Positions 23,901-34,222 of a DNA stretch of 64,000 nucleotides are shown piece after piece (within the stretch, counting starts at the first letter, position 1; every line of letters begins with the position of its first letter). Both the position numbers and the translations under genes were made by a program. Origin of the DNA: Gordius sp. MW1 (lineage: Eukaryota; Nematomorpha; Gordioida; Gordea; Gordiidae); the NCBI GenBank assembly GCA_964036665.1, contig OZ038532.1, positions 7,936,001 to 8,000,000 on the forward strand, written 5' to 3'. Below the pieces are notes generated by a model. The model had not been told where the DNA came from. It worked only from the letters and a program-made list of their open reading frames with translations, and did not search any database.

Positions 23901-26900
23901 ACAAAAGAGATATTTAAAAAAAAACGGCTATATTAAGGTCATTTAAATTTATTTACTGTATACTAAGTTATAAAAATATTTTTAAAAGTACAAAAAGAAT
24001 CGGTAAATGACTAAAAATATTTTGGTTTTTGTAGTGCTACACAATTAATAAAGAGAACAAATTATTGTGCTCAGTATTTAATTCAATTTTTGCTCAGTAG
24101 AATATTTATTTGCTCAGAAGAATAATTAAATGTTCGGTTAAATATTCAAATGCTCAGTAAATTTTTAATGTCCAATAGTTTAATTATTTGCTCAGTAATT
24201 AATTCATTTGTTCAGTTTTTTATTTCAATGACGCTCAGTAAATTTTTGCTCAGTAACTGAAACTCAATTTCAAAATAAAATAAGTATTCAAGCGAGATTT
24301 GAACCAGCAATGTCAATTCATAGATGTCTAAAGTGTTACCTATGTGGTAAAAAGACAAGGGTTTTGTTTAGTCGACCTTAAGTGTTCGATTTAAAAAAAG
24401 ACAGAAGTTTTTGTCTGTTTTGGCGACAGTTGTCATAATTGTCGTATGTAGATAAATAAATTCTTTAAACGAAAATTGGTGGGCTAGGGTGTCTTAAAGT
24501 TGTTACAAATATTAAAGCTTAACTTGTCAACCTATCTTGGTGGCAATCGACATAATTCTCACTTAAGGAGCCAAATAATTTTTTATAAAATTTCATGGGT
24601 AAGGTGCATAAAGGTATTATGAAAAACATCTTTGGCCAAACACACCCTAAAACACCTGCAAAGGTCGATTAATAAATTAGAATAACTTTTGGTCTATTAT
24701 AAAAATTTTAACTTCACTTTACAAGAACACAACGTATGGTCTGTTTTTCAAATTTCGACTAAGCCTAAACGTCGACTAAGACGACACATTAGCTTTTTTA
24801 CAACATTAGTAACCATGCACTCAAAGTACTGTTTAGGAGAAGACTTTTATGTTAATATATTAAAAAATATAAAAATTATGTACCAATTCAAATATTATTC
24901 ATAAAATATAAGCGCAAAATAAATTAAAAATTATGAATTTAAATTACTGAGCATTTTAGTAAAAATACTGAGAATTATAAATTGAAATCTGAGCATTTTA
25001 ATGTTAATTTACTGAGCAATATTGAATTTTTAACTGGGCACACTAATAAAACACTGACATTTTACTGAGTATTTTTTAAATTATTACTGAACATTTAAAT
25101 AACATCCATTAATAAAGCGATTAAAAACAACGATTTTTGTAAATATAGGGTGTTGCATCCCATGGTAAAATTCTATTTCGCGAATAAATCTTTAAAATCT
25201 AAGGGAATTTTCAACATCCATTTTGCCCAGTAGAGCCTGACCTGGCCCGAAGGAATTTGGGCATGGCTCAAACAAAACTTAATATAAACGGGCACGGGGC
25301 GAGCCTGATGAGTGAGTCCAACCCAAGAGCACATGGCCTGAAGCAAACTCAAGTCAACAAGCCACGTAAAACGAATTTTCCAGAATTAACACACATCTAT
25401 TTTAAACTATAACGTTACCACAGCGTTCCTGATTTTTTGCTCAAATTTTAAAGTTTAGATTGTCACGTTTTAAAATAAAAATATATTTATCAAATAGCCA
25501 TTATGACTTTAAAAAATAATATAAAAGCAATTCAACACGCTTAATTGATTTTTGAAAATTAACATTTACAATTTTAAAGTTGGATTAAAAAAAAACGTAT
25601 GATTAAATTTAGCAGGGTTTATTATTAATTTGTCATACTTTTTTTTGGTTTAAATTATCTACAAATAGTAATTATATAAATAAAATTATTTTTATTTTTT
25701 TAAATTGCTTTGGGGTTAGGGTCGGGCTAATAAAGAGACTTCAGGTTTGGGTTTTGCTCGGACACTTTTAATAGGAACTACCAATGGATAAAGCTATATG
25801 CGAAGGCATTAAATCTTTCTTTTTTTACACATAACAATTTGAAATAAATAAATAAATAAAAGCACTACTTTCCGAACTCACCTTATTAATAAAATTTTTT
25901 AATATAGAACATTATACACCTTATCTATTTGATCCAAGTTATTCTTTTGGAATTAAATCATGTCTTATTAAAAATGGAGTGGAATAATGGAAAGAAATTA
26001 ATTGGAAAAAATTGGGCTAGCTTAATTTAAATAATAATGTCTAATAATTTTAAACTTAAATTATTTGAGTTTCAAAGTTTAGTGTGGTGGAGCCGAGAAG
26101 GTCAAGATTTTTCTCTTGGGTGAGCCTTCTTGAGAGGGGGGGAGCTCAGCCCCACCCTAGCTACACCTTTGCCAATTACTCTGTCTCTATAATTACAATA
26201 CAAATTTACGATGCGCTTGACTAACAAAAGAGCTATTAAGGCTGGCAACGGCATACCACCTTTTTGGATCGCAATCATAATATATGATGTGAAAATGAGG
26301 TAAACGTAAATAGCCAAAGGTGCGAAAATCAATATTAGCTACGCTACGCTACACTTAGTTGGATGAATTATTATCAGGACAACGATTCTATTGAAAAAGC
26401 ATAGAATAATTAAATACAAAATGTGCGAAAAAAGAATTGTAAAACCATTTTTGACATTCAAATGACGGGTTGGTTAATGGATAATGTCATTAAGAAGAAT
26501 AGTGGTTTTAAACATTAGGCAATATTTTATGAGCTCACTTTCGCAGAGAGGAGGTGGTAAGGTTTCCATGATAAGTAGACATTTTTCACAATTCATCACC
26601 ATGTATTCGAGACAGTGAATTAGGAGGTATAATAAGTGATCTATATCCCGGCTATAGTCTTTCCTATAATGAAAAACAAATCGCAAATTATTTTTATAAT
26701 TATTTTATAAATGTTAAATGTTTTATGCGATCTTGAAATTATTTTCGATCGCATTAAGCCAACCTGTTATGAATAAAAATTTGATGGAGTTGAGTCAACT
26801 CAGTGCAAATTAACAATAATTGAAAAACAATATTAGACTGGGTTTTATATTAGGGTTGGACAGTTTTTGAATTCTCACTCAGGGGAGTTCGTTAAAAATT

Positions 26901-27640
26901 GATAATAAAGATTGCTCTTAATTAACTTGGACTTTCAAATGGCTTTATAAGAATGTCCCAAACGTTGTGAAAATCATATTAACTAGTTTTGATTTATTAT
27001 TAATGATTATGTAAAAGCTAAAATTTATCATAACTCGAGGCCCTAAGAATTGAAATGTGAAGCTTAAAAATATCATTCGATATAAATTGCTATATTACCA
27101 AAATCAGACTATGGTTTAAAAAAAATATTAGGAATGAAGAATAATTTTTAACCCTAATCTAAATAGTTTATTATAAATTTGCTATTTTAATATATAAATT
27201 TCAGATATTTAATGTTAAGTTTCAGTTGTATGTATTTTGTTATAGATTGTAAAAACACTACCACAATGACTAATACCCAGAACGGTTTTGTAATTTTAAA
27301 ATCCATATATTTAAAAAATATTTTTTTAACATTAGAAGGCCATCAAATATTTTGAGAGATGGGCCCTTAATTTTGACAATATTTAGTCAATATCATTTAA
27401 TATAAGTGTATAATTATATGTAACTATAAATATATCTCATTTGATACAGTTACTTCACGGTAATTAAAAAAATTACTTTTTAATTGGCTTTATGCTAATT
27501 TGCACCTCGAGAACCTTATTGACACACATCTCTAAATTGTCCTCGATGTGATTTCGCAACAGCTGGTCATCCCTTAAACTGCCCAAATAAAGGATACTTT
27601 CACGGAACATGGCTACGAATTCGTTAATTTCTAATACTCG
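20996..27640 (-). CDS. RGS7BP: R7 RGS-binding-protein-like gene, 5' end missing
   Basis: R7BP/R9AP proteins anchor R7-type RGS proteins with G-beta-5 at membranes and so speed up G-protein shut-off. Exons are 27640-27477, 26663-26539, 22656-22323, 21857-21645 and 21119-20996. Every junction keeps phase, giving 319 residues to TAG. The first two exons (INEFVAMFRESILYLGSLRD; HLLYLLIHCLEYMVMNCEK) align with the R7BP helical core (QEFN--V-LYRELVISIGD; LY-QLQCCLEMYTTEML). The last exon (DIRKLKEVLEEINKRV) matches the conserved DMREMKNLLSKL helix. The middle is a Ser/Pro-rich linker with a GPGGGGSS patch. No C-terminal Cys pair or membrane anchor is seen, unlike vertebrate R7BP and R9AP. Introns carry MITEs. 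The family call rests on my alignment from memory; the gene itself is better supported by phase and donor/acceptor quality. Confidence 0.6.
21322..21508. mobile_element. TAGTGTTGTAAAAACGG MITE in an R7BP-like intron
   Basis: Left TAGTGTTGTAAAAACGGCTG and right CAGCCGTTTTTACAAGACTA are inverted repeats with GGTCGACC-type motifs inside. The flanks CACCATAC and CATCATCC match at six of eight positions. Confidence 0.85.
22795..22915. repeat. GC-run MITE relic
   Basis: A G-run near 22803-22820 and a right end CCCCTGGCTTACGCCATTGG fit the family. The termini are worn. Confidence 0.45.
23093..23361. mobile_element. CATAGACTA MITE with an 8-bp duplication
   Basis: CATAGACTAATTGACTGCTC at the left pairs with GAGCAGTCTATTAGTCTATG at the right. 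The flanks GGTTTTAC (23085-23092) and GGTTTGAC (23362-23369) differ at one base. It lies in the 3.9-kb intron of the R7BP-like gene. Confidence 0.88.
24067..25096. repeat. Inverted arms of reiterated TGCTCAGTAA units
   Basis: The left arm (24067-24262) holds about nine loose copies of TTGCTCAGTAA spaced by A/T. The right arm (24944-25096) holds about seven copies of the complement TTACTGAGCA. The pair forms a long imperfect palindrome, interrupted at about 24345-24810 by a copy of the TAGTGTTGTAAAAACGG MITE family. ATTAATAAAG occurs just outside both arms (near 24044 and 25110). Confidence 0.75.
24345..24810. mobile_element. Long, worn member of the TAGTGTTGTAAAAACGG family
   Basis: The left part carries GTGGTAAAAAGACAAGGGTT and TTTAGTCGACC. 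The right part has GGTCTGTTTTTCAAATTTCG, ACTAAGCCTAAACGTCGAC and a TTTACAACATTA terminus. The flanks GTTACCTA and GTAACCAT match only in part. Confidence 0.55.
25420..26170. repeat. Dispersed repeat, copy 1 (about 750 bp)
   Basis: It is colinear with 33360-34222: shared blocks include ATATAAAA-CAATTCAA, ACCAATGGATAAAGCTATAT with GCGAAGGCATT, and an end of the form CCCCACCCTAGCTACRCC. Here GTCATACTTTTTTTTGGTTT is uninterrupted where the other copy carries a MITE. A third partial relative is near 37150-37210. No coding was recognised. Confidence 0.65.
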
Positions 27641-27960
27641 CTAAACCGAACAAAAAATTATGTTTTAGGTATATGTCGTATCTATGACTCTTATAAAATA
27701 GATAATATTAATTGACTTAATAGCTTCATGGAAAGGTTAGTTAAATATTTTATTAGATATGCAATTAGAATAAATGAGCATATAATACATGTTGAAGGCT
27801 TAAAATATGGATAATTGATAATGCGCCTATTGATTTAATTTGATAATTTGAGTTACGATCTTTTACTCAAAACATTGTTATATAATTAATTAATTTTTAT
27901 AACATATAGGCACGATTTTAACATTTGATCTATATACTGACTTTTAACAAGACAGCTTTC

Positions 27961-28719
27961 TAGGGCTGCACCGATATTGGTATCGGTATCGGTACCGATA
28001 TCACGATTTTTTAACGATATCGGTATCGGTTATTAATCGTACCGATACCGACACCGATACCGATACTTGAAACTTTTTTTACAAATATTATATTTGTTAG
28101 AGCTCTATATCTATATACTTTTTAAATTAAATTTTACTTAATTGCTCTTAAATCTTATTTATTTTTTCATTGATTCATTCATTCAAATTTCTACCGCCAC
28201 TTATTTAAATTATTATGTAAGTTAGTTCGTATTTACAATTTATAATGTAATGTATTTAGGTCTAAAAGTAAAAGCAAGTCATTAATTTGGAATTATTTTA
28301 TAATTGATGAGAACTCAGCGTCAGCACATATTGCAGCCTGTACAATTGATAACTGCAATAAAAAAGTTTTACATTAGAATATTGGGCGACAAATAGTTCC
28401 GATTTGCCAATATTAGCAACACTGGCCAGAAAATATCTGTTGTCACCCGCCACATCTATCCCTTCTGAATCTATTTTTAGTATAACTGGTGATATTGATA
28501 ATCCAGATAGAAGATCTCTTCTACCTGAGACTACCTGAGACTATCGAAAAATTACTATTTATGAAAAAAAATTTGGAATATTTTAAATAAAGCTTTATAA
28601 ATATTAACTAACAAGTCTAATTTTTATAAGATGTAAAATATCGGTATCGGTATATTCATTTAAATATCGGTAGTATCGGTATCGGTATCGGTTGAAAATT
28701 TGATATCGGTGCAGCCCTA
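27961..28719. mobile_element. Degenerate hAT (GGTATCGGTATCGG type)
   Basis: Ends TAGGGCTGCACCGATATTGG and ATATCGGTGCAGCCCTA are inverted repeats, with reiterated TATCGG at both sides. It is a cousin of 17037-17749 by its subterminal motif. The flanks CAGCTTTC and GCTTAATC suggest a decayed duplication. It keeps a transposase C-terminus at 28377-28545. Confidence 0.8.
28377..28545 (+). pseudogene. hAT transposase C-terminal fragment
   Basis: The frame reads EYWATNSSDLPILATLARKY, then LLSPATSIPSESIFSITGDI and a region ending RRSLLPETT before TGA. This is the ZBED1-like hAT dimerisation block (LP-LA-LARKYL-IPATS-PSER-FS-AG-I). The catalytic core is absent. Confidence 0.8.
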
Positions 28720-29196
28720 GCTTAATCCCATTATTGAACATTTGGATTCAATAATTTGATTACTTAGTCGCTTATGGTATCTAGGTAAGGTCGGCCTCGA
28801 ACATTTGTGCGCCTTTCAACCGGTAATTCGTAATTAATTTTATTGTTGTAAAAACAATTTGCCTCGCTTTTAATGAATCCTATGGTTTTTTAAATAAATG
28901 TATTAATAAGCTTTGATGTAAAATTCGATATTCCAAATCCAAACTTAGATGACTTATCTTTACTAAAATATTAATAATAATTATTTATTTTCTAACTTTT
29001 AAAGTATTTCTGGGGGGATTACCCCAAATCAAAGCGAAATTTTTATCGAAATTTAAAATAAAAAACAAGCTTGAAATTAAAGAAGTGAGGATTATTTATC
29101 ATCCATTTTAAAACGGCTAAGCCTTTATGCATATTGGATATGTGCTAGAACCAAAATGCAAGTATTAGTGTAGTCACTACAATTTTATTGTATTCA

Positions 29197-29285
29197 GTGG
29201 CGTGCCTAGGGATCTACCCTTGGGCGGGGCCGAATAATTTTAATCAAGTGAGGAGGGGGTAGAGGAATTTTTTTCCTATTCTTAT
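29197..29285. repeat. CAGTGGCGTGCCTAGG repeat fragment
   Basis: It matches 23686-23760 through CACCCTTGGG and CAATTTTAATTAAGTGA-type blocks. The left terminus resembles the ends of the MITE at 29394. Confidence 0.45.
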
Positions 29286-29393
29286 TTGTTAAATTGAATG
29301 GTCAGCTGCTCTTTTATTTTCTCCCCTTATACCTCTACAATCACCAAATTCGCATGAACTGTTATTATTTCAATCCTTATCATTATTATGTAT

Positions 29394-29650
29394 CAGGCTC
29401 GTAGCCAGGATTTTTACGAGGGGGGGGGGGGAAATCTAGCAAAAAAAATTTTACAACGCATTTTGTCAAAAATTAAATCAAATTAAATTAGATGTATATA
29501 TTATGTTTCTAGGTTTTTATGAGTGTCTTAAAGTCTTTGATGTAACTAAACTTTAAATTTTAACCCATTCAACTTAGTTATTAATCAAAAAACAGGGGGG
29601 GGGGGAATTTCCCGTATTCCCCCCCCCCCTCCTTATTTACGACGCCACTG
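29394..29650. mobile_element. MITE with CAGTGGCGT-type ends and a perfect 8-bp duplication
   Basis: The left end is CAGGCTCGTAGCCAGGA; the right end is the complement of CAGTGGCGTCGTAAATAAG. TTATGTAT flanks it at 29386-29393 and 29651-29658. Long G and C homopolymers sit inside each end. It is related to the CATGGGCG family but with different terminal bases. Confidence 0.85.
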
Positions 29651-30174
29651 TTATGTATCCAACCAACTTAGATGTATCCACTTTCGTTTCCCTTCGACTT
29701 ACACCTCAATTAAGTTAAAAAATATATCCTCAGCAAAAAATTTTAACTCTATGTAAAAAACGATATTTAAAATTTAGAGTAAACTGTTAAAGATTTATAA
29801 AAGTAAAAAATGCAACCAGTATAATGACTAAAAACTGTTTGATTTCCATAGAATTATACAATTAATAAAAATTTGATGACACCCTAACCCAGTGGTTCTT
29901 AACCTTTTTATACATGCGACCCCCCAAATATTTTATAATTTTTTTGCGACCCCCCCATTTTTTTTATAATAATTTATATTTGTTAAATTATCTATTATAT
30001 GATTTTTTATTATTGTTTCATTTTATTAAATAATAAACATAAAACACAACTTTATTATTTCATTATCTATTTAAAATTTAAATAGATAATGAAATAATAT
30101 CAACATAAAAACTTCATAATTAAACATAAAAACAATTCATTTATAATAAAAAGGATATGCATTCGGAAATATAT

Positions 30175-32115
30175 TTAATGAGATTTCTGCTGCTGAACAT
30201 CATCAACCAATTTGTTAATTCTTGGTTCAATTGATTGTAATGCTATCCTCATGCAGGAATCTAGTCGCAATCGATTGCGTTTTTTAGTTTTTATATCCAC
30301 CATAGTTGAGAAACCTTTTTCACACAAATATGTACTAGCGAAAGGCAGCAAATTTTGCATTGCTGCTGAAAATAATGGAGGATATTCTGCACGAATTTGT
30401 ATCCAAACTTGCGCCAAACTTTTAGTTTTAAACAAAGATTTTAAATTACAATCATTTATTAATTCTAATAATGAATCTTCATCATCTGATGATAAATTGG
30501 TATTTTTATAATTGTTGTATGGATCTTGAATCCAGAGTTTTGTAATGTGACCTTCATCATTAGGGAAATATTTTTCAAATTTATCAATTAATTTTAAAAT
30601 ATGACATTTAATCAAGTAATTTACATTTTCTTTCTCGAATTGAAATTTTGAATCAGAGATTAGTTGTGAATAGAATGGAAACATTTCATATATATTTGAG
30701 TCTATTCTTTGAATCCATCTTTGTAATTTCATTTTCATAGCCTCAATTTTGTTATGCATAGTAAAAATATCAGATTTAGGTCCTTGCATAGATATATTCA
30801 ACTGATTTAGAATTGTAAAAATATCCGCTAGATATGACAATTTAGCGACCCAATTATTGTCATCAAAATAGCTTGATAGGCTGGAGTTTTTATCATTTAA
30901 AAAAAGTTCAACTTCCAGTCTCAATTCAAATAAACGAGTTAAGATTTTTCCTCGTGATAGCCATCTCACTTCTGTGTGAAATAAAAGAGAACTATTATCT
31001 GCGCCAACTTCTTCACAAAAAATTGAAAATAATCTTGACTTTAGTGAACTTCCTTTTATGAAATTTATAATCTTTACTGAAATTATCAAAACTTCATTCA
31101 ATTCTTCACTCATTTCCTTGGAGGCTAATTGTTCCCTATGAATAAAACAATGAGTAGTTGTTATGTTTGCATGTGCAATACGTTTTATTCTTGATGTAAT
31201 GCCCTTATAACAGCCAGTCATAGAGGCAGCACCATCTGTGCAAATTCCAACACAGTTTTTCCAGAGTAAGCCATTAGTATTCAGAAAGGAATCTATTTTG
31301 TTAAATATATTTTCACTTGTTGTATCTGTTTCTAAGTCTATGCAAAAGAGAAATTCTTCAGATATATCCATTTTTATAAAATCAATAAATCGAATGTATC
31401 CTAAGCAAATGCTCCTGTTAGAAACATCTGTAGATTCATCTATTTGTAATGAGAACCAAGGAGAATTTTTAATATAGCCAGTTAACTGTTCCTGAAGATC
31501 ATTAGCTATTAATAAAGTTCTATTATAAATTGCATCATTTGACAAAGGTATTTCTTTAATTTTGTTTGACACAAAGGGTTCAAATAGCTCTTTACAAATA
31601 TTAAACATGGCAGGTTTTAATAATTCTTCGGCTATAGTAAATGGTTTTTTTGCTTTTGCAATGTACAAAGCTGCAATAAATGAAGCTTTTAATAAATTTT
31701 TATTGGTAGTAGTTGTCACATTTATGAGCGTCTTTTGATTTTTTAATTCATCTCTTTTTCTTATAAAAAAATCTTCCTTTTTATTTTTATATTTATCATG
31801 GTTAAGATTTAAATGCCTCCACAATTTATTAGGTTTCATTGATTCATTAGAGAGAACTACACCACATATAACACATTGTGGTTTTGTAGTTCCTCGAACT
31901 TCTATGCTTACAAACCCATATTTAATATAATCACGATAGTATTTTCTAATTCTATTGTTACTTGATTTTATACCTTTAGTTTTAGGACTATTGGTTTTTT
32001 CCGTTTCATTTTTCGCTGTATCATCATCGGAACCTTCACTAATATTTGAAGTTCCTGGTCCGCGATTATTTAGATCAAAAAAAATTTCCAATGTTTCTTT
32101 CTGCTTTTTGCTCAT
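30175..32115 (-). CDS. hAT transposase (Buster/ZBED5-like), uninterrupted
   Basis: This is a single-exon 646-residue protein that would cut and paste the surrounding element. A BED-type zinc finger is at about residues 75-110 (C81, C84, H101, H106). The RNase-H core shows FSLQIDESTD (D226), CTDGAASMTG (D294) and the EVRWLSRGK motif at 382-390. The C-terminal dimerisation block has LLPFASTYLCEKGFSTM (E599) and KKRNRL. These residues correspond to the hAT DDE triad. The length and order match the ZBED5/FAM200/SCAND3 group of domesticated hAT relatives. No stop or frameshift was seen, so the copy is either young or conserved. It is flanked by the element's own inverted repeats, which argues against host domestication. 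Confidence 0.95.
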   Translation of the reverse strand: MSKKQKETLEIFFDLNNRGPGTSNISEGSDDDTAKNETEKTNSPKTKGIKSSNNRIRKYYRDYIKYGFVSIEVRGTTKPQCVICGVVLSNESMKPNKLWRHLNLNHDKYKNKKEDFFIRKRDELKNQKTLINVTTTTNKNLLKASFIAALYIAKAKKPFTIAEELLKPAMFNICKELFEPFVSNKIKEIPLSNDAIYNRTLLIANDLQEQLTGYIKNSPWFSLQIDESTDVSNRSICLGYIRFIDFIKMDISEEFLFCIDLETDTTSENIFNKIDSFLNTNGLLWKNCVGICTDGAASMTGCYKGITSRIKRIAHANITTTHCFIHREQLASKEMSEELNEVLIISVKIINFIKGSSLKSRLFSIFCEEVGADNSSLLFHTEVRWLSRGKILTRLFELRLEVELFLNDKNSSLSSYFDDNNWVAKLSYLADIFTILNQLNISMQGPKSDIFTMHNKIEAMKMKLQRWIQRIDSNIYEMFPFYSQLISDSKFQFEKENVNYLIKCHILKLIDKFEKYFPNDEGHITKLWIQDPYNNYKNTNLSSDDEDSLLELINDCNLKSLFKTKSLAQVWIQIRAEYPPLFSAAMQNLLPFASTYLCEKGFSTMVDIKTKKRNRLRLDSCMRIALQSIEPRINKLVDDVQQQKSH

Positions 32116-32369
32116 AATATGGAATATAATAACTATTTAAAATGAACAAACAATATAAGAAATAATGCACTATTTTGCGATCCAAAGTCTGTGGTGAGAA
32201 GTTCGCTTTATTTTTAAATTTCAGAAGTTAAATTTGTTGAATTGTAAAATTAAATGAAGATAATTATTTTAAAGATTAGAAAATGAATAAATTATGAAAC
32301 AGCAAAAAAATCTACCATTCAAAAAATTATTTTCATTATAAATAATAAGTTTCACAACGTAATTTAATA

Positions 32370-32455
32370 GCAGCATGGTGTGAGTGGTTATAGCGACGTC
32401 TTGTAAATGTAAACAAACATAATGCAACGAGTTCGAATCGCAAGGTGAGTATTTT
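32370..32455 (+). repeat. tRNA-like segment inside the hAT element
   Basis: GCATGGTGTGAGTGGTTATA resembles a pol III box A (TGG----AGTGG) and CGAGTTCGAATCGC a box B, about 50 bases apart. The same box A context (GCATGGTTAAGTGGTTATAG) occurs, reversed, at 38820-38885. It is probably a SINE head and not a functional tRNA: no acceptor stem closes. Confidence 0.5.
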
Positions 32456-32844
32456 TTCTAAAGCTTTTCTGAATATTTTTATTTTATTCTAAAAAAATTT
32501 GGCGACCCCCCGGCAAACTTCTCGCGACCCCCTTGGGGGTCGCGACCCCTAGGTTAAGAATCACTGCTAACCCACCAATTTTCGTTAAAACATTTTGTTT
32601 TGCTTCATAAACGGCAATTACGACAATTGTCACCAAGCTAAGGTGACAAATGATTTATTCCTGAAATCATATTTTACAGCTAGGTATCAATATTAAAAAT
32701 CACCCTCAACCATTATTAAATAAATCAATCTTATTATAACGCTACCTTAAACTATATTGCTTAATTTTGAAGTCACTCATTGAATTAAATATTATTTTCC
32801 CCCACCCCAAGACACCCAAACCATACCAAAGGTCGACTAATAAT

Positions 32845-33109
32845 CACTTCTGTGCAAATCGTAATATGTGCATTTCGTAATACAGGCAAGATTGCTTATG
32901 CGCATGCGCAGTTATAACCCTCCGCGTTTGGTAAGTTTTCTAATATTATAATCTTTTATTTTGTAAATATTATTATCGTTTATTTTGTAAATTTAATGTA
33001 ATCTAGGCAAAATGTAATATAGGCAAGGGTTAGGGTTAGATTTAGTGATTTATTTGATAATATGTATTACTTATTACGAAATGCACATATTACGAAATGC
33101 ACCAGATTC
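32845..33109. mobile_element. Fold-back element with a TTAGGG run
   Basis: The arms TGTGCAAATCGTAATATGTG and the complementary TATTACGAAATGCACC side (33072-33103) enclose AGGGTTAGGGTTAG (33026-33039). Perfect CTAATAAT copies lie outside (32837-32844, 33110-33117). It sits inside an older TAGTGTTGTAAAAACGG-type element whose right end is near 33345. No coding was seen. Confidence 0.7.
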
Positions 33110-33359
33110 CTAATAATAACAATCAAAACCTGTGGTTTATTTACAAAATTATGACTAAGCCTAAAGGTTGGCTAAATGGAATACACTAACTACCTTTTGG
33201 TCTGTTTTTCAGAAATCGGCTAAACCTAAAGGTCGATTAAGAAAACAGACCAAAAGACGTCAGGTCTTTTTGGAAAAATAGACCAAGACCAAACCTTAGC
33301 CATGACCTGGTCGAAAACCCTTTCGTTTTTTTACAACACTAGTATATACTTATTTTTTT

Positions 33360-34222
33360 ACCCAAAATTGTCAAATTTAATTCTCATGTTTTTGGATAAA
33401 AGACACGACGATAGCCATCACAACGTTAAAGAATAATATAAAAAACAATTCAAGTCTATGATTATATTCCTTTAAGTTTTTATTTAAAATGTAGTTAACT
33501 TATAAAAAATGTCAGAGTATAGAAGGTAAATTGGAATCGCCATCATTTAATTGTCATACTTATTTTCATGGGCGTAGCCAGGATTAGAACTAGAGGGGGG
33601 CAATTATGATTTAGGTTAGGGCAAAATCCCAATTTCTGAAATTTTAACCATAACTTTACAATATTTTAAAGAATCTATAAGTTTAAAGGGGGGCAGCCGC
33701 CCCTACCTCCCCCTGGCTACGCCCATGCTTATTCTTGATTTAAATAATTATCAGCAAATATCAATTGATCTTCTAATACATAAATAAGATAACAATTAAA
33801 ATTAATTAAACTAAAAAAGGTGGGACTGGGATTGGGCTAAAATAACACACTTTAGTCTCGGGTAATGCTCCGACCGCTTACCTGGAAATACCATTGGATA
33901 CATTTTTATGCGAAGGCATTGATTTCCTTAGAAATAAATTAAATTAATATATCAACATTGAATGTTAAACACTTTATTTATTTGACCTAAGCTCTTACTT
34001 AGAGCTATTAATCGTATCGCGTGCTATTAAAAAACGAAGTGGAAAAGTAGAAATCCTTTAATTGAAAAAAGTCGGCTGGGTTAATTTAAATAGTTGACTT
34101 TTATTTAAACAATATAAATTAAATTAAGAATTTCAGCTTAGGGGACCGAAGGGGCTAAGATTTTTCTTAGGGGGGGGGGAGGGAACCGCCTTTATTGGCC
34201 CCACCCTAGCTACGCCACTGAT
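33360..34222. repeat. Dispersed repeat, copy 2, carrying a MITE
   Basis: It is colinear with 25420-26170 once the MITE at 33567-33727 is removed. It shares ACCATTGGATACATTTTTATG with GCGAAGGCATT and the end CCCCACCCTAGCTACGCC. Confidence 0.65.
33567..33727. mobile_element. GC-run MITE, best-preserved copy
   Basis: 161 bp with exact ends CATGGGCGTAGCCAGG and CCTGGCTACGCCCATG. The flanks CTTATTTT (33559-33566) and CTTATTCT (33728-33735) differ at one base. The interior has GGGGGGCAAT at the left and GGGGGGCAGCCGCCCC at the right with an AT centre. The empty site is seen in the paralogous repeat near 25635. Confidence 0.92.

Larger units (their letters stand above)
29892..32566. mobile_element. 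Full-length hAT transposon, Buster/SPIN-like
   Basis: The left end reads CAGTGGTTCTTAACC (from 29890) and the right end, complemented, CAGTGATTCTTAACC, followed by GGGGTCGCGACCCC. CTAACCCA lies at 29884-29891 and 32567-32574; the left copy overlaps the terminal CA, so either two terminal bases were lost or the match is partly chance. The right side carries a 22-bp palindrome (32523-32544). It codes one transposase on the minus strand. From established knowledge, these ends resemble SPIN/Charlie elements. Confidence 0.88.

Noticed and set aside
32370-32455. Functional tRNA gene
   Set aside because: Boxes A and B are recognisable but no acceptor stem or proper anticodon arm closes.
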